Assembly: GCF_021568795.1 (NCBI RefSeq)
Contig: NZ_JAKGUE010000001.1
Span: 186,001 to 250,000, forward strand
DNA: 64,000 nucleotides
Direction of reading: 5' to 3'
Origin: Dethiosulfovibrio faecalis
GTDB taxonomy: Bacteria > Synergistota > Synergistia > Synergistales > Dethiosulfovibrionaceae
Position numbers and translations under genes: made by a program. The notes below the pieces were generated by a model. That model made no database searches. It was not told where the DNA came from and worked only from the letters and a program-made list of their open reading frames with translations. Below are positions 1-9,014 of the stretch, in pieces (the stretch's first letter is position 1; each line of letters opens with the position of its first letter).

Positions 1-1
1 A

Positions 2-1828
2 CAAAAGGAGCTCCAGAAGGAATCGGAGGAGATATCCCAGAAGACCCTGGGAGTTCTCAGGGATATCAGGGACAAGGAGAAAGACCTCAAGAAGAAGATA
101 AGCGAGCTGGAGTCGGAGATATGCAGAAACGCCATTCAGCCCGCCATAGACGACGTCAGAGAGCGTTTCGGCGTTAACGACAAGGTCCTCGGCTGGATAG
201 ACGCCTATACCTCCAGCGTCATAGACAACTTCGGTGTGTTCGTGGCGTCGGCCAGGGACGACAATACCGAGGTCGATTTCAGCGTCTATCAGGTAAACCC
301 CATAGTGTCCAACGACCCGGAAGACGGAGCTCCCGTCATATGGGAGACCAACCCGACCTACTATAACCTCATGGGAAAGGTCGAGTACGAAAGCCGCCAG
401 GGATATCTCTATACCGACTTCAACAAAATAGTGGCAGGAGCCATACTCAAGGCCAACGGAGGATTTCTCGTTTTGGACGTGGACCTGCTTTTGAGAAACT
501 TCATGTCCTACGAGGGACTCAAGAGGGTTTTGAGAACAGGAACCCTCCACATAGAGAACCTGGGCGAACAGTACGGCGCCGTTCCCATGTCGTCCCTCCG
601 TCCGGAGGGAGTGGACATATCGGTCAAGGTCGTGTTGGTCGGTACCCACTATCTGTACCATCTGCTTCAGTACTACGATCCAGAGTTCCGCAAGATGTTC
701 AAACTTCGGGCGGAGTTCACCTCCGACATGGAGAGGACCGCCTGTACCGAGCACCAGATGGCCCAATTCATAACCACGGTCGTCAAAAGAGAGAAGGGGC
801 CTCATTTCACCGCCGAGGCGGTCGCACAGGTCATAGATTGGTCGGCCCGCCTCTCCGGGGATAAGGACCGCCTGTCCATACAGTTCAACCGGATAATAGA
901 GGTCATAGTGGAGGCCATAACATGGGCCAAGCTGGACAAGGCTGAGCTTGTCTCCAGGAGCCACGTGAGAAAGGCGATAGAGGAAACCCGCTATCGAGCC
1001 AGTTTGGTGGAGGAGCGGATCCGTCGTGCCTTCGTGGACGGGGTCATAAGGATAGACACCGAGGGAGAGGCGATCGGACAGATAAACGGACTGGCCGTCA
1101 TAGACCTCGGAGACTATGCCTTCGGACATCCCGCCAGGATAACCGCCAACACATACATGGGCAAGGAGGGAGTGGTCAACATCGAGAGGGAGACCGCCAT
1201 GGCCGGCCCCATCCACAACAAAGGTCACCTCACCTTGAACAGCTATCTCGGCATGAAATACGCCCAGGATATGCCCCTGACCCTGTCGGCCAGCATATCC
1301 TTCGAGCAGAATTACGGAGGCATAGAGGGAGATAGCGCATCCTCCACCGAGCTCTACAGCCTTTTATCCTCTTTGGCGGAGGTCCCTATAGATCAGTCCA
1401 TAGCCGTCACCGGATCGGTGGACCAGTTCGGAAACATCCAGCCGATAGGAGGGGTAAACGAGAAGGTGGAGGGGTTTTTCTCCTATTGCAAGGAGAGAGG
1501 GCTCACCGGCTCCCAGGGAGTGATAATACCCCATCAGAACGAACGGCATCTCATGTTGAACGAGGAGGTCGTAGAGGCCATAGAGGACGGGCTGTTCCAC
1601 GTCTGGAAGGTGCACTCGGTGGACGAGGGAATAGAGGTGCTCACTGGGATACCTGCAGGAAATCCCAACAAGAGGGGCAATTATCCCAAAAACTCCATAC
1701 ACGGTAAGGTCAAGGCCAAGCTCAAGAAGTGGATGAAGGACGCCGCCAGAATACACAAGGAAATGTCCGGAACGGCGGATAAATCGGTAAAAGCCAAGAA
1801 GAATAAGGTGGAGGAACAGCTACTGTGA
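2..1828 (+). CDS. LonC-type ATP-dependent protease, 3' part (5' end outside window)
   Basis: The reading frame is open from base 2, so the gene begins upstream of the window; 608 residues are visible. The start contains a charged coiled-coil stretch, then a region typical of the AAA_32/Lon-related (YcbZ-like) family, including YTDFNKIVAGAILKANGG. The C-terminal half is a Lon peptidase domain. The serine of GDSASS (codon at 1334) and the lysine of GGVNEKVEGF (codon at 1463) are 43 codons apart, exactly the spacing of Ser679/Lys722 in E. coli Lon, so the catalytic dyad is intact. The tail is lysine-rich. Soluble protein quality control is the expected role. The stop overlaps the GTG start of the next gene (GTGA), suggesting coupled translation. 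The Walker motifs cannot be judged because the N-terminus is missing. Confidence 0.9.
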   Translation, partial: QKELQKESEEISQKTLGVLRDIRDKEKDLKKKISELESEICRNAIQPAIDDVRERFGVNDKVLGWIDAYTSSVIDNFGVFVASARDDNTEVDFSVYQVNPIVSNDPEDGAPVIWETNPTYYNLMGKVEYESRQGYLYTDFNKIVAGAILKANGGFLVLDVDLLLRNFMSYEGLKRVLRTGTLHIENLGEQYGAVPMSSLRPEGVDISVKVVLVGTHYLYHLLQYYDPEFRKMFKLRAEFTSDMERTACTEHQMAQFITTVVKREKGPHFTAEAVAQVIDWSARLSGDKDRLSIQFNRIIEVIVEAITWAKLDKAELVSRSHVRKAIEETRYRASLVEERIRRAFVDGVIRIDTEGEAIGQINGLAVIDLGDYAFGHPARITANTYMGKEGVVNIERETAMAGPIHNKGHLTLNSYLGMKYAQDMPLTLSASISFEQNYGGIEGDSASSTELYSLLSSLAEVPIDQSIAVTGSVDQFGNIQPIGGVNEKVEGFFSYCKERGLTGSQGVIIPHQNERHLMLNEEVVEAIEDGLFHVWKVHSVDEGIEVLTGIPAGNPNKRGNYPKNSIHGKVKAKLKKWMKDAARIHKEMSGTADKSVKAKKNKVEEQLL

Positions 1829-2544
1829 GCAGACTTCTGTCCGAGGTGGGGGGCGGGTTACTCAGCTCGTTTTCTTCAGTCGGGGACGATCTTCTATCGG
1901 TGCTCGATGTGCTGGAGGAACTGTGGGGTCAGGAAAAGAACCCCATGGTCTCCGCCTTCGACGATCCCCTGGACGGGCTGATGTTGACAATCCTGTCTCA
2001 GAACACGAACGACAACAACAGAGACAGGGCCTTCGATAAATTGAAGGCCCTGTATCCCCTTTGGGAGGACGTCGCGGCGGTCACCCCCGACGAACTGGCC
2101 GACGCCATAAGGGTCGCCGGCATCGCCAACGTCAAGGCCGCTCGAATGCTGGACGTGCTGAAGATAATCCACGACGAGCTTGGCGAATACGGTCTGACGA
2201 GGCTGAAAGAGCGGGAACCGGACGGCGTAAGGGCCTTTCTCGAGGGTCTTCCAGGCGTCGGCCCTAAGACCGCTGCCTGCGTCCTGGTCTTCGATATGGA
2301 CATCCCCGCCTTCCCCGTGGACACCCATGTCGCCAGGTTCTGCCGTCGGATGGAGTGGGTTGCCCCCTCGGCTAATCCGGTAAGGATACAGGAATATATG
2401 GAGAAAATCGTCCCGGACGAGCGAAAGAAAGGCGCCCACCTCAACATCATCAGTCACGGTAAATCCATCTGTAAGGCTAGGAAACCGATCTGTTCGAGAT
2501 GTCCTCTGGCGGATTCCTGTCCATCCTCGGAAACGGGGAGATAA
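1825..2544 (+). CDS. nth: Endonuclease III-like DNA glycosylase/AP lyase
   Basis: HhH-GPD base-excision repair glycosylase of 239 residues. The helix-hairpin-helix LPGVGPKTAACV carries the catalytic lysine, followed by the essential aspartate in PVDTHVARFCRR. The C-terminus has four cysteines spaced C-X6-C-X2-C-X5-C, the endonuclease III [4Fe-4S] ligand pattern. It should remove oxidised pyrimidines and cut abasic sites. The first 35 residues before the core are longer and more hydrophilic than in E. coli Nth. The GTG start overlaps the stop of the upstream protease gene. Assignment to the Nth/HhH-GPD family is firm; substrate range is inferred. Confidence 0.9.
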   Translation: MSRLLSEVGGGLLSSFSSVGDDLLSVLDVLEELWGQEKNPMVSAFDDPLDGLMLTILSQNTNDNNRDRAFDKLKALYPLWEDVAAVTPDELADAIRVAGIANVKAARMLDVLKIIHDELGEYGLTRLKEREPDGVRAFLEGLPGVGPKTAACVLVFDMDIPAFPVDTHVARFCRRMEWVAPSANPVRIQEYMEKIVPDERKKGAHLNIISHGKSICKARKPICSRCPLADSCPSSETGR

Positions 2545-2572
2545 AGTCCTTTCAGGAAAAGGAGTGTATGAG

Positions 2573-4258
2573 TTGGAATCGTTTAAAAACGTCAAACTCG
2601 GGGATCTTCTTATAAAGTCCAACGTCCTCACGGAAAAACAGCTCGAATCCGCTTTGGAGGAACAGAAGCAGACCGGCATGAGACTGGGAGAGATCCTCCT
2701 GAAAAACGGCAGACTGTCGGAATTTCAACTGGTGGAGGCTTTGTCTAAACAGCTTCATCTTCCGATGGTGTCCACCTCCAGATATCGTCCTATGCCGGAG
2801 GCCCTTCGGCTGATACCTCAGAACGCGGCGGAGAGGCTTCGTGTCATTCCTCTTACTATAACCGACGACGGAAACCTCATGGTGGCCACAGCCGATCCTC
2901 TGGATCTAGTGGCGGCCGACGAACTCAGGATGATATCCGGCAAGGAGATATCCTTCGGACTCTGTCCTGGTTCTCAGATACTCAGGGATCTTGGAAGGAT
3001 ATACACTATGCAGGAATCCCTGGACGACGCCGAGATAGAGGTGGTCGACTCCAGCTCGGAGGGCAGAGAGCTGGATCTGGGGATCGCGATCAGGGATGGT
3101 GCGGCGGCCGACGATGCCCCGGTAATAAAAATCGTCAACAACATACTGGAGCAGGGGGTCAGAGAAGGGGCCTCGGATATACACATAGAGCCTATGGAAA
3201 AAAGCACCCAGGTCCGTTTTCGCGTCGACGGACAGCTTTTCAACGCTTTGGACTTCTCCAGAGGGCTCCACCCCGCAGTGACGTCCAGAATAAAGATAAT
3301 GGGTAATATAGATATATCGGAGAAGAGGAAACCTCAGGACGGAAGGATTCTGATAAGAGTCCTGGACAGAAAGGTGGACCTCCGAGTGTCCACCTTGCCC
3401 ACCATCTATGGGGAGAAAACGGTCATAAGGGTCCTGGACCAGAGCAACGCAATGGTGGGTCTGGAAAAACTCGGATTCGACCAGGAGGATCGGGACAGGC
3501 TGGATCGGCTTCTAAAGATTCCCTACGGGATAATCCTCGTGACCGGTCCCACCGGAAGCGGAAAATCCACAACGCTGTACTCCTTTTTGGAGAGGATAAA
3601 CAACCCCGACGTCAACATAGTGACCATCGAGGACCCGGTGGAGTACTCCATAAACGGCATAAGCCAGGTACAGGTCAGCGAAAAGGCGGGCCGAACCTTC
3701 AGCTCCGTGCTCAGAGCCATCCTGAGACAGGACCCGGACAAGATAATGGTCGGAGAGATAAGGGACGGCGAAACGGCCAATCTCGCCATAAGGGCAGCCT
3801 TGACGGGCCACCTGGTTCTGTCTACCTTGCACACCAACGACGCCACCAGTGCCCCTATTCGTCTGGAGGACATGGGGGTTCCTCCCTTTTTGGTCGCGTC
3901 CTCTCTCATCGCCGTCATAGCTCAGAGACTTGTTCGGCGCCTCTGCGAAAACTGCAAGGAAAGATACGTCATCCCCGACATTCTCTGTTCCGAACTGGGT
4001 ATTCCTCAAGGATCGGAGGCCTATCGACCCCAGGGATGCGACGCCTGTCGGGGAACCGGTTATTCCGGCAGGACCTCCCTGTTCGAGATAATGGAGCTGG
4101 ACGATTCCATAAAGGACGGGATCATAGACCAGGATACCGCCTCTAAAATACGAACCAAGGCTGTCAAGATGGGCATGAGAACACTCCGTGAAGCTGGCGT
4201 TTCCAAAGTCTTGGAGGGCGTCACCAGCATGGAGGAGATGATGAACGTCACGATCTAG
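2573..4258 (+). CDS. pilB: Type IV pilus extension ATPase PilB (GspE/PulE family)
   Basis: Hexameric secretion ATPase that powers pilus assembly at the inner membrane. The N-terminal ~150 residues match the MshEN (GspE-N) domain. The motor domain has Walker A GPTGSGKSTT near residue 325, an Asp box, Walker B in DPDKIMVGEIRD and a His box GHLVLSTLHTND. A tetracysteine zinc site typical of extension ATPases, and absent from PilT, is seen as CENC...CDACRGTGY. I chose the TTG at 2573, preceded by AAAGGAG with 8-nt spacing; an in-frame GTG at 2564 would add three residues but overlaps the Shine-Dalgarno. First gene of a long pilus operon; PilT follows 11 nt downstream. Confidence 0.95.
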   Translation: MESFKNVKLGDLLIKSNVLTEKQLESALEEQKQTGMRLGEILLKNGRLSEFQLVEALSKQLHLPMVSTSRYRPMPEALRLIPQNAAERLRVIPLTITDDGNLMVATADPLDLVAADELRMISGKEISFGLCPGSQILRDLGRIYTMQESLDDAEIEVVDSSSEGRELDLGIAIRDGAAADDAPVIKIVNNILEQGVREGASDIHIEPMEKSTQVRFRVDGQLFNALDFSRGLHPAVTSRIKIMGNIDISEKRKPQDGRILIRVLDRKVDLRVSTLPTIYGEKTVIRVLDQSNAMVGLEKLGFDQEDRDRLDRLLKIPYGIILVTGPTGSGKSTTLYSFLERINNPDVNIVTIEDPVEYSINGISQVQVSEKAGRTFSSVLRAILRQDPDKIMVGEIRDGETANLAIRAALTGHLVLSTLHTNDATSAPIRLEDMGVPPFLVASSLIAVIAQRLVRRLCENCKERYVIPDILCSELGIPQGSEAYRPQGCDACRGTGYSGRTSLFEIMELDDSIKDGIIDQDTASKIRTKAVKMGMRTLREAGVSKVLEGVTSMEEMMNVTI

Positions 4259-4269
4259 GGGGAGATGTC

Positions 4270-5361
4270 ATGTCCTTGTCCGTCAGAATCCACGATCTGC
4301 TGGGAGAGGTTGTAAAGAAGAGGTCCAGCGATCTTCATCTGAGCGTAGGGAACCGTCCGATAATGAGGATCGACGGGTGCCTTGTAAAGGTCTCCAACGT
4401 GGGTGTCGTAGAGGAGGACGATATGGAGACTATCCTGTCGGACGTCCTGTCCGAGGATCAGCGTGAGACCTTTTTCGAGAAGAAAGAGATGGATTTCGGC
4501 TTTTCTTTCAAAAGAGACGACCTGGAGGCCCGGTTCAGAGGAAACTGTTTCTACGAGCTGGGCAATCCCGCCATGGCCCTCAGGCTTATCCCTACGGACA
4601 TAAGGACATTGGATCAACTTTTGTTGCCTCAGGCTCTCGAGTCGCTATGTGAGCAAAAAAGAGGACTGATGCTGGTCACAGGGCCCACCGGACACGGGAA
4701 AAGCACCACGTTGGCGGCGTGCATCCAGCACATAAATTTGACCCGAAAGGAACATATAATAACCATAGAGGATCCTGTAGAATATATGTACAGGTCGGAA
4801 AACTCCGTCGTGCATCAAAGAGAGGTGGGATCCGATACAGCTTCCTTCGCCGAGGCCCTTAAAAGGGCTTTAAGACAGGACCCCGACGTCATCCTTATAG
4901 GAGAGATGCGAGATCTTGAGACCATAGGAGCGGCCATAACAGCTGCCGAGACGGGCCATCTGGTCTTCGCTACCCTACACACCAGGGATGCCTCTCAGTC
5001 TATCGACAGGATGATAGACGTATTTCCTCCCCATCAACAGCAGCAGATAAGGCTTCAGCTTGCGTCATCGCTGATAGGGATCTGCTCTCAGCAGCTTATC
5101 CCTATGCCGGGGGGCGGCCGAGTGGTGGCTACCGAACTGCTCAGGGTGAATCCGGCGGTGAGAAACTGCATAAGAGAGGGTAAGACGGGTCAGATCAAGA
5201 CCATAATGCAGACTGGCTCGGAGGTCGGAATGCATTCCATGGAGCAGGATCTGTCTCGACTGGTGTTAAAGGGCATGTTGACTTTCGAACAGGCCGGAAC
5301 CTATGCCTACGATCGCAAGGACTTCGAGCGCCTCGTGTTCGAGGCCGACGATCTTGGATAA
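4270..5361 (+). CDS. pilT: Type IV pilus retraction ATPase PilT
   Basis: 363-residue PilT-type ATPase for pilus depolymerisation and twitching. The PAS-like N-terminal domain is followed by the motor core with Walker A GPTGHGKSTT at residues 138-147, Walker B in DPDVILIGEMRD, and the PilT-typical HLVFATLHTRDA box. The helical C-terminus resembles the AIRNLIRE region (here AVRNCIREGKT). It lacks the zinc tetracysteine of PilB, supporting the retraction assignment. The P-loop has His where Ser is normal, a small oddity. It sits between pilB and pilC in one operon with short gaps (11 and 8 nt). Confidence 0.95.
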   Translation: MSLSVRIHDLLGEVVKKRSSDLHLSVGNRPIMRIDGCLVKVSNVGVVEEDDMETILSDVLSEDQRETFFEKKEMDFGFSFKRDDLEARFRGNCFYELGNPAMALRLIPTDIRTLDQLLLPQALESLCEQKRGLMLVTGPTGHGKSTTLAACIQHINLTRKEHIITIEDPVEYMYRSENSVVHQREVGSDTASFAEALKRALRQDPDVILIGEMRDLETIGAAITAAETGHLVFATLHTRDASQSIDRMIDVFPPHQQQQIRLQLASSLIGICSQQLIPMPGGGRVVATELLRVNPAVRNCIREGKTGQIKTIMQTGSEVGMHSMEQDLSRLVLKGMLTFEQAGTYAYDRKDFERLVFEADDLG

Positions 5362-5369
5362 GGCGGTGA

Positions 5370-6629
5370 TTGGCCGTGAAATATCGTTATAAGGCGAGAG
5401 CCTCGGACGGGAAAATAGACGTGGGAGTTATAGAGGCCAACGACACCCGATCCGTGGTCGCTCAGATTCGAAAGAAAGGCATGCTGCCAGTCTCCATAGA
5501 GGAGGGAGGCGGATCGGTAAAAGATAAGGATCGATCGTCAGGAGGTTCCCGGTTCTCTTCGTCGGAGGGACTTTTCGGTCGGCTTCAGAGGATCGGTACG
5601 GTGCCGTTGAAGGATAAGGCGGTTTTCTTTCGCCAACTGGCCACTATGGTAAGAGCCGGGGTCAACCTGGGATCCTCTCTGGATATACTGGCGGAACAGA
5701 CTAAAAACAAGATACTCACCGATGGTATCTCCAAGGTCAAGAGAATGGTCGACGGAGGGCAATCCCTCAGCTACTCGATGGGGAAGCTACCGGTCTTCCC
5801 CCCTCTGTCCATATCCATAATCCAGGCCGGAGAGGAAGGGGGATCTCTGGACACCAGTCTCGAGAGGGTGGCCGATTTTCTGGAGCGTCAGGACGCCCTC
5901 AAGAAAAAGATCGTCTCCGCCGTAACCTATCCCGCGGTGGTGATGGCCTTCTCGTTGTTCGTTCTCTATCTCCTGATAACCGTGGTCATGCCCAAGTTCG
6001 CGACGGTATTCACCAACCTGAAAATAGAGTTGCCCTGGGCGACGAGGACGATGTTCTCCTTCGGACTCTGGATGGCCGATAACTGGGTGTATTTCGTCCT
6101 CTCCGTGGCGGGGCTCGTAGCCGCTACGATATTTCTAGCTCGGTGGGGTAGGACCAAACCCTTCATGGACAGGGTCAAACTGAAGTTGCCTATCTTCGGA
6201 GACCTGATATTCAGGGCGGGAATGGCCAGATCCACCAGAACTCTGGCGTCCCTCACCCATTCGGGTATCCCCATTCTCCAGGCCCTGGACATGACGTCTC
6301 GTATCGCGGGAAACACGGTATTCGAGGGGGCGTTCAAGGTTTTGGAGCGATCCGTCAGGAAGGGGGCCGGTCTGGGCGAGACCGCCAGAAACGTCAAGCT
6401 GTTTCCCCCCATGGTGGCCCATATGCTCAGCGTAGGGGAGGAGACCGGCCAGGTGGACGAGATGCTCAACAAGGTGGCCGACTGGTTCGAGCTAGAACTG
6501 GACGAGAAGATAAAGAGGCTCACGTCCATACTGGAGCCCCTTCTGATAGTCTTCGTAGGAGGAATAGTGGCCTTGGTGGCTCTCGCCATCTTTTCACCTA
6601 TCGTTACGGCCATACAGGAGATGCTTTAA
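5370..6629 (+). CDS. pilC: Type IV pilus inner-membrane platform protein PilC (GspF family)
   Basis: 419-residue polytopic platform protein that couples the ATPases to pilin insertion. Two T2SSF domains are seen, about residues 85-210 and 290-410, each with the family signature (QLATMVRAGVNL and TLASLTHSGIPI), separated by hydrophobic helices (residues ~190-215, 230-255, 390-415). The first 60 residues resemble the cytosolic start YRYKARASDGKIDVG common to GspF/PilC. The TTG start at 5370 is preceded by AAGGCGGTGA. It follows pilT by 8 nt. Distinct from the PilC/PilY1 tip adhesin, whose equivalent lies at 9015. Confidence 0.95.
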   Translation: MAVKYRYKARASDGKIDVGVIEANDTRSVVAQIRKKGMLPVSIEEGGGSVKDKDRSSGGSRFSSSEGLFGRLQRIGTVPLKDKAVFFRQLATMVRAGVNLGSSLDILAEQTKNKILTDGISKVKRMVDGGQSLSYSMGKLPVFPPLSISIIQAGEEGGSLDTSLERVADFLERQDALKKKIVSAVTYPAVVMAFSLFVLYLLITVVMPKFATVFTNLKIELPWATRTMFSFGLWMADNWVYFVLSVAGLVAATIFLARWGRTKPFMDRVKLKLPIFGDLIFRAGMARSTRTLASLTHSGIPILQALDMTSRIAGNTVFEGAFKVLERSVRKGAGLGETARNVKLFPPMVAHMLSVGEETGQVDEMLNKVADWFELELDEKIKRLTSILEPLLIVFVGGIVALVALAIFSPIVTAIQEML

Positions 6630-6632
6630 GGC

Positions 6633-6661
6633 TGGACCAATCAAGTGTGTGATGCTATATT
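6633..6661 (+). promoter_or_regulatory. Candidate sigma-70 promoter for the major pilin gene
   Basis: TGGACC at 6633 and TATATT at 6656 are 17 nt apart in the only sizeable gap of the pilus operon. The -10 overlaps a perfect 6-bp inverted repeat CTATAT/ATATAG with a 5-nt loop (6655-6671). A private promoter would let the major pilin be made in excess of the machinery. No sigma-54 GG/GC element was found. Inference from sequence only. Confidence 0.4.
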
Positions 6662-6706
6662 CGGCATATAGATAAAAACATAAAAATAAATGGGAGGAAT
6701 GTGAAC

Positions 6707-7168
6707 ATGAAGATGAGCGATAACGTAAAGGCAAAGAGAGCGAGAAAGGCAAGAGGGTTTACTCTGGTCGAGCTGCTGATAGTCATAATAATCATCGGCA
6801 TACTGGCCGGAGGAATGCTTCTGGTTGCCGGAAGCGGAACCGACAAGGCCAACGCCACCAAGATAGTCAGCGACCTTAGGAGCCTAAAGTCCGCAGCGCT
6901 TATGTACTACGCCGACAACAACGCGTGGCCTGCTGAAGGTGACGTTAAGGACGTGTTGGGAAAGTACATGGACAGAGAGCTTGTTGCAGGAGACTATGAG
7001 TATAAAGTAGTGTCCTTCGACATGGTAGGGTATAAGGGGGATTTGGTTACTAATGAAGAAGGCGTGAGAGAGAAATTGACGTCCATGGCAACTGAAACTG
7101 GTCTTTACAACATAAATGGGACACCATACAACGACAATAACGACGGTGTCTACATGAGGGTTCGCTAG
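6707..7168 (+). CDS. pilA: Major type IV pilin (prepilin PilA-like)
   Basis: Class III signal ARG/FTLVELLIV with a 17-residue positively charged leader, Gly at -1, Phe at +1 and Glu at +5 of the mature protein, then a ~20-residue hydrophobic stem (LLIVIIIIGILAGGMLLVAG). The mature pilin is about 136 residues, with a conserved-looking LRSLKSAALMYYADNNAWP segment as in GspG/PilA pseudopilins. There are no cysteines, so the usual C-terminal disulphide loop is absent. ATG at 6707 is preferred because GGAGG at 6693-6697 is 9 nt away; the GTG at 6701 would be only 3 nt away. The preceding 77-nt gap holds a candidate promoter. Confidence 0.92.
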   Translation: MKMSDNVKAKRARKARGFTLVELLIVIIIIGILAGGMLLVAGSGTDKANATKIVSDLRSLKSAALMYYADNNAWPAEGDVKDVLGKYMDRELVAGDYEYKVVSFDMVGYKGDLVTNEEGVREKLTSMATETGLYNINGTPYNDNNDGVYMRVR

Positions 7169-7172
7169 GAGC

Positions 7173-7556
7173 ATGTCCCGCGGCGCCTTCTCTCTCGTAG
7201 AAACCCTGATAGCCATGCTAATACTGGCGGTCGCCCTGGTCGGTCTGGCGGTAGTTCCGATAGCCACCACCAGGTTGATGGTCCATGGCGCGGAGAGGGA
7301 GAGGGCTACGTCGGTTGCCATGACCAGGCTTGAGGAGGTGGAGGGGGTCCGTCTGGACTCCTCCTCCATCCCCGCCTGGGTCGTGGTGACCAGCGACGAC
7401 AGAGGCTACCTGTGGAATCGAACGGTCCATAGCTCCGCCAGTTCGGACCTCTGGACTGTTACAGTCGAGGTCGAGTGGTCGGGGCTAATGGGAAGCGGAT
7501 CTCTGTCGGTCTCCCGGGATTACGGACCTTTTTCCGTCAGAGGAGGTTCCCTATGA
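7173..7556 (+). CDS. Minor prepilin (PilV/GspI-like)
   Basis: 127-residue protein with a prepilin N-terminus, RGAFSLVETLIAMLILAVAL. Glu+5 is present, but the residue before the expected cleavage site is Ala rather than Gly. The MLILAVALVGLA stem and small beta-rich domain fit the PilV/GspI group of minor pilins that prime assembly. It starts 4 nt after pilA and overlaps the next minor pilin gene by ATGA. Exact subclass is uncertain because minor pilins diverge strongly after the stem. Confidence 0.82.
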   Translation: MSRGAFSLVETLIAMLILAVALVGLAVVPIATTRLMVHGAERERATSVAMTRLEEVEGVRLDSSSIPAWVVVTSDDRGYLWNRTVHSSASSDLWTVTVEVEWSGLMGSGSLSVSRDYGPFSVRGGSL

Positions 7557-8428
7557 TCCGTGTCTACGAAAAGGGGACGAAAAAAAAGAGGGCCTTCACC
7601 TTGCTGGAGGTCTTGATTGCGTTGTTGATAACCTCGCTCGTGGCCGGATCAGCAGTATCCCTCCTTTACACTTATTTGAGAAATTACGAGCAGTCCTCGG
7701 AGTACACGACCGCCCTTGAAAAGGGGCAGATGGTCCTGGCCTATCTGGAGTCCGCGGTCTTATCCGCCGGGCTGGGATTGCCATCCGATCCTGGCGGCTA
7801 TTCTCACTGCGTCGAAAGCGATTCTCTTTTGAAATCCTGGGGCGCTCCTGTCTCCATAGTTGACGAAGGGAAAAGAATTCGGTTGGTTTATGCCGTCCCC
7901 CTGGACGTCGTGACCTCTGCGATGACCGACTTCTCCCCCGGAGGTTCGACCTCGGTTTCTCTTACCGGTAACGTCGGTGGGATGACCTTGGAACAGGCAT
8001 ATCTCTCCAAGTCCTCAGGGCAGAGATGGGTATCATTTTTGTCCGTAGAGGCCCCCTTTGTAACAGATTCAAACGGCAACCCTCTGGATCTGGTTTTCAG
8101 AGGAAAATCTCCGGCGACGTCCGCCCAGCATGACCCTCTTATCATGATTAGGACCATGGAAGCCTACGCCTCCGGCGGGGTCTTCTACGTAAATGACAAT
8201 AACGTGTCATCTCAGCCGGTGGTAAAGGGGGTCCTGAAGGTGTTCTTCGAAGAGCTTCCCGGAAATGTGCTAAAGGTCAGCGTGTTGACCAGAGGGGATG
8301 TCAGGGAAGACAGCCCCGTACCTCAGGAAAACCTGCCGTGGCCTGATGCCGGCGATATGCCCACCGCGGACGACTATCGCTATCGGTTGAGTATGACGAC
8401 CTCTTTTTGGCGGGTGAGAAACAGATGA
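7553..8428 (+). CDS. Minor prepilin (PilW/GspJ-like)
   Basis: 291-residue prepilin with a basic leader (GTKKKRA) and FTLLEVLIALLITSLVAGSA stem; Glu+5 is present and the -1 residue is Ala. Length and the N-terminal stem followed by an ELESAV-like segment (LAYLESAVLSAGLG) fit PilW/GspJ. ATG at 7553 follows GAGGAGGTT and overlaps the previous stop; the longer open frame upstream is not used. The leader codons contain a run of eight A bases (7580-7587), a possible slippage site. Next gene overlaps by ATGA. Confidence 0.82.
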   Translation: MIRVYEKGTKKKRAFTLLEVLIALLITSLVAGSAVSLLYTYLRNYEQSSEYTTALEKGQMVLAYLESAVLSAGLGLPSDPGGYSHCVESDSLLKSWGAPVSIVDEGKRIRLVYAVPLDVVTSAMTDFSPGGSTSVSLTGNVGGMTLEQAYLSKSSGQRWVSFLSVEAPFVTDSNGNPLDLVFRGKSPATSAQHDPLIMIRTMEAYASGGVFYVNDNNVSSQPVVKGVLKVFFEELPGNVLKVSVLTRGDVREDSPVPQENLPWPDAGDMPTADDYRYRLSMTTSFWRVRNR

Positions 8429-9003
8429 GGCGTTCCGGCTTTTCTCTGGTTTTGGTGCTGATAGTCTTGACGGTTGGATCCGCCTTCGTCTTTGCCTCTC
8501 TCTACATAGTGGAGAATTTCCACAGAAGCTCCTCGAGGTCGATAAGAAGGATGGAGATGTACAGCATGGCCGTTTCGGAAATTGAACACATGAAGGCCTG
8601 GTTGACTCTGGAGCTTGAGGATAAGCCCTTCCCCCTGATGAAATATCACGGCGGATATTTCTCCTCCTGGGACGAAGATCCCGACGACGGCGTCTCCTTC
8701 GACGTCCTGCTGGCCAGGGTTGACGATTTCCCCATGATACGCGACGGGTCCACGGGTAACTTGACGTCCAAAACGGCGGTCTACGACCTGGTGTATAGGG
8801 ACAGCGGACTTGCCTATATTGCCGGTTTGCCTCCCAGGCGTTCGGGTGAGTTGCACGTCGCTTCGGAGGGGGAATCCGAAAAGGAGGAGAACTACGGAGG
8901 AAACGTAGAGGGGCTGTCGGTATATCTAGTAAGGACTACAGTAAGGGACGATCAGGGGTTTCACATCACGCTGGAACAGACCGTGGAAAAATCGCAGAAT
9001 TGA
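8425..9003 (+). CDS. Minor prepilin-like protein lacking Glu5 (PilX/GspK-like)
   Basis: 192 residues, with N-terminus MRRSGFSLVLVLIVLTVGSA. The G/F cleavage site is normal but position +5 is Leu, not Glu. Loss of Glu5 is a hallmark of GspK-type tip pseudopilins, which need no partner subunit above them. The domain after the stem is unrecognised. The start at 8425 overlaps the previous stop (ATGA). It sits immediately before the PilY1-like tip protein, matching the minor pilin-PilY1 order of other systems. Confidence 0.78.
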   Translation: MRRSGFSLVLVLIVLTVGSAFVFASLYIVENFHRSSSRSIRRMEMYSMAVSEIEHMKAWLTLELEDKPFPLMKYHGGYFSSWDEDPDDGVSFDVLLARVDDFPMIRDGSTGNLTSKTAVYDLVYRDSGLAYIAGLPPRRSGELHVASEGESEKEENYGGNVEGLSVYLVRTTVRDDQGFHITLEQTVEKSQN

Positions 9004-9014
9004 GGAGGTAGATT

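Noticed and set aside
6655-6671. CTATAT/ATATAG repeat before pilA as a terminator
   Set aside because: AT-only 6-bp stem without a following T run; more likely a regulator site or part of the -10 region.
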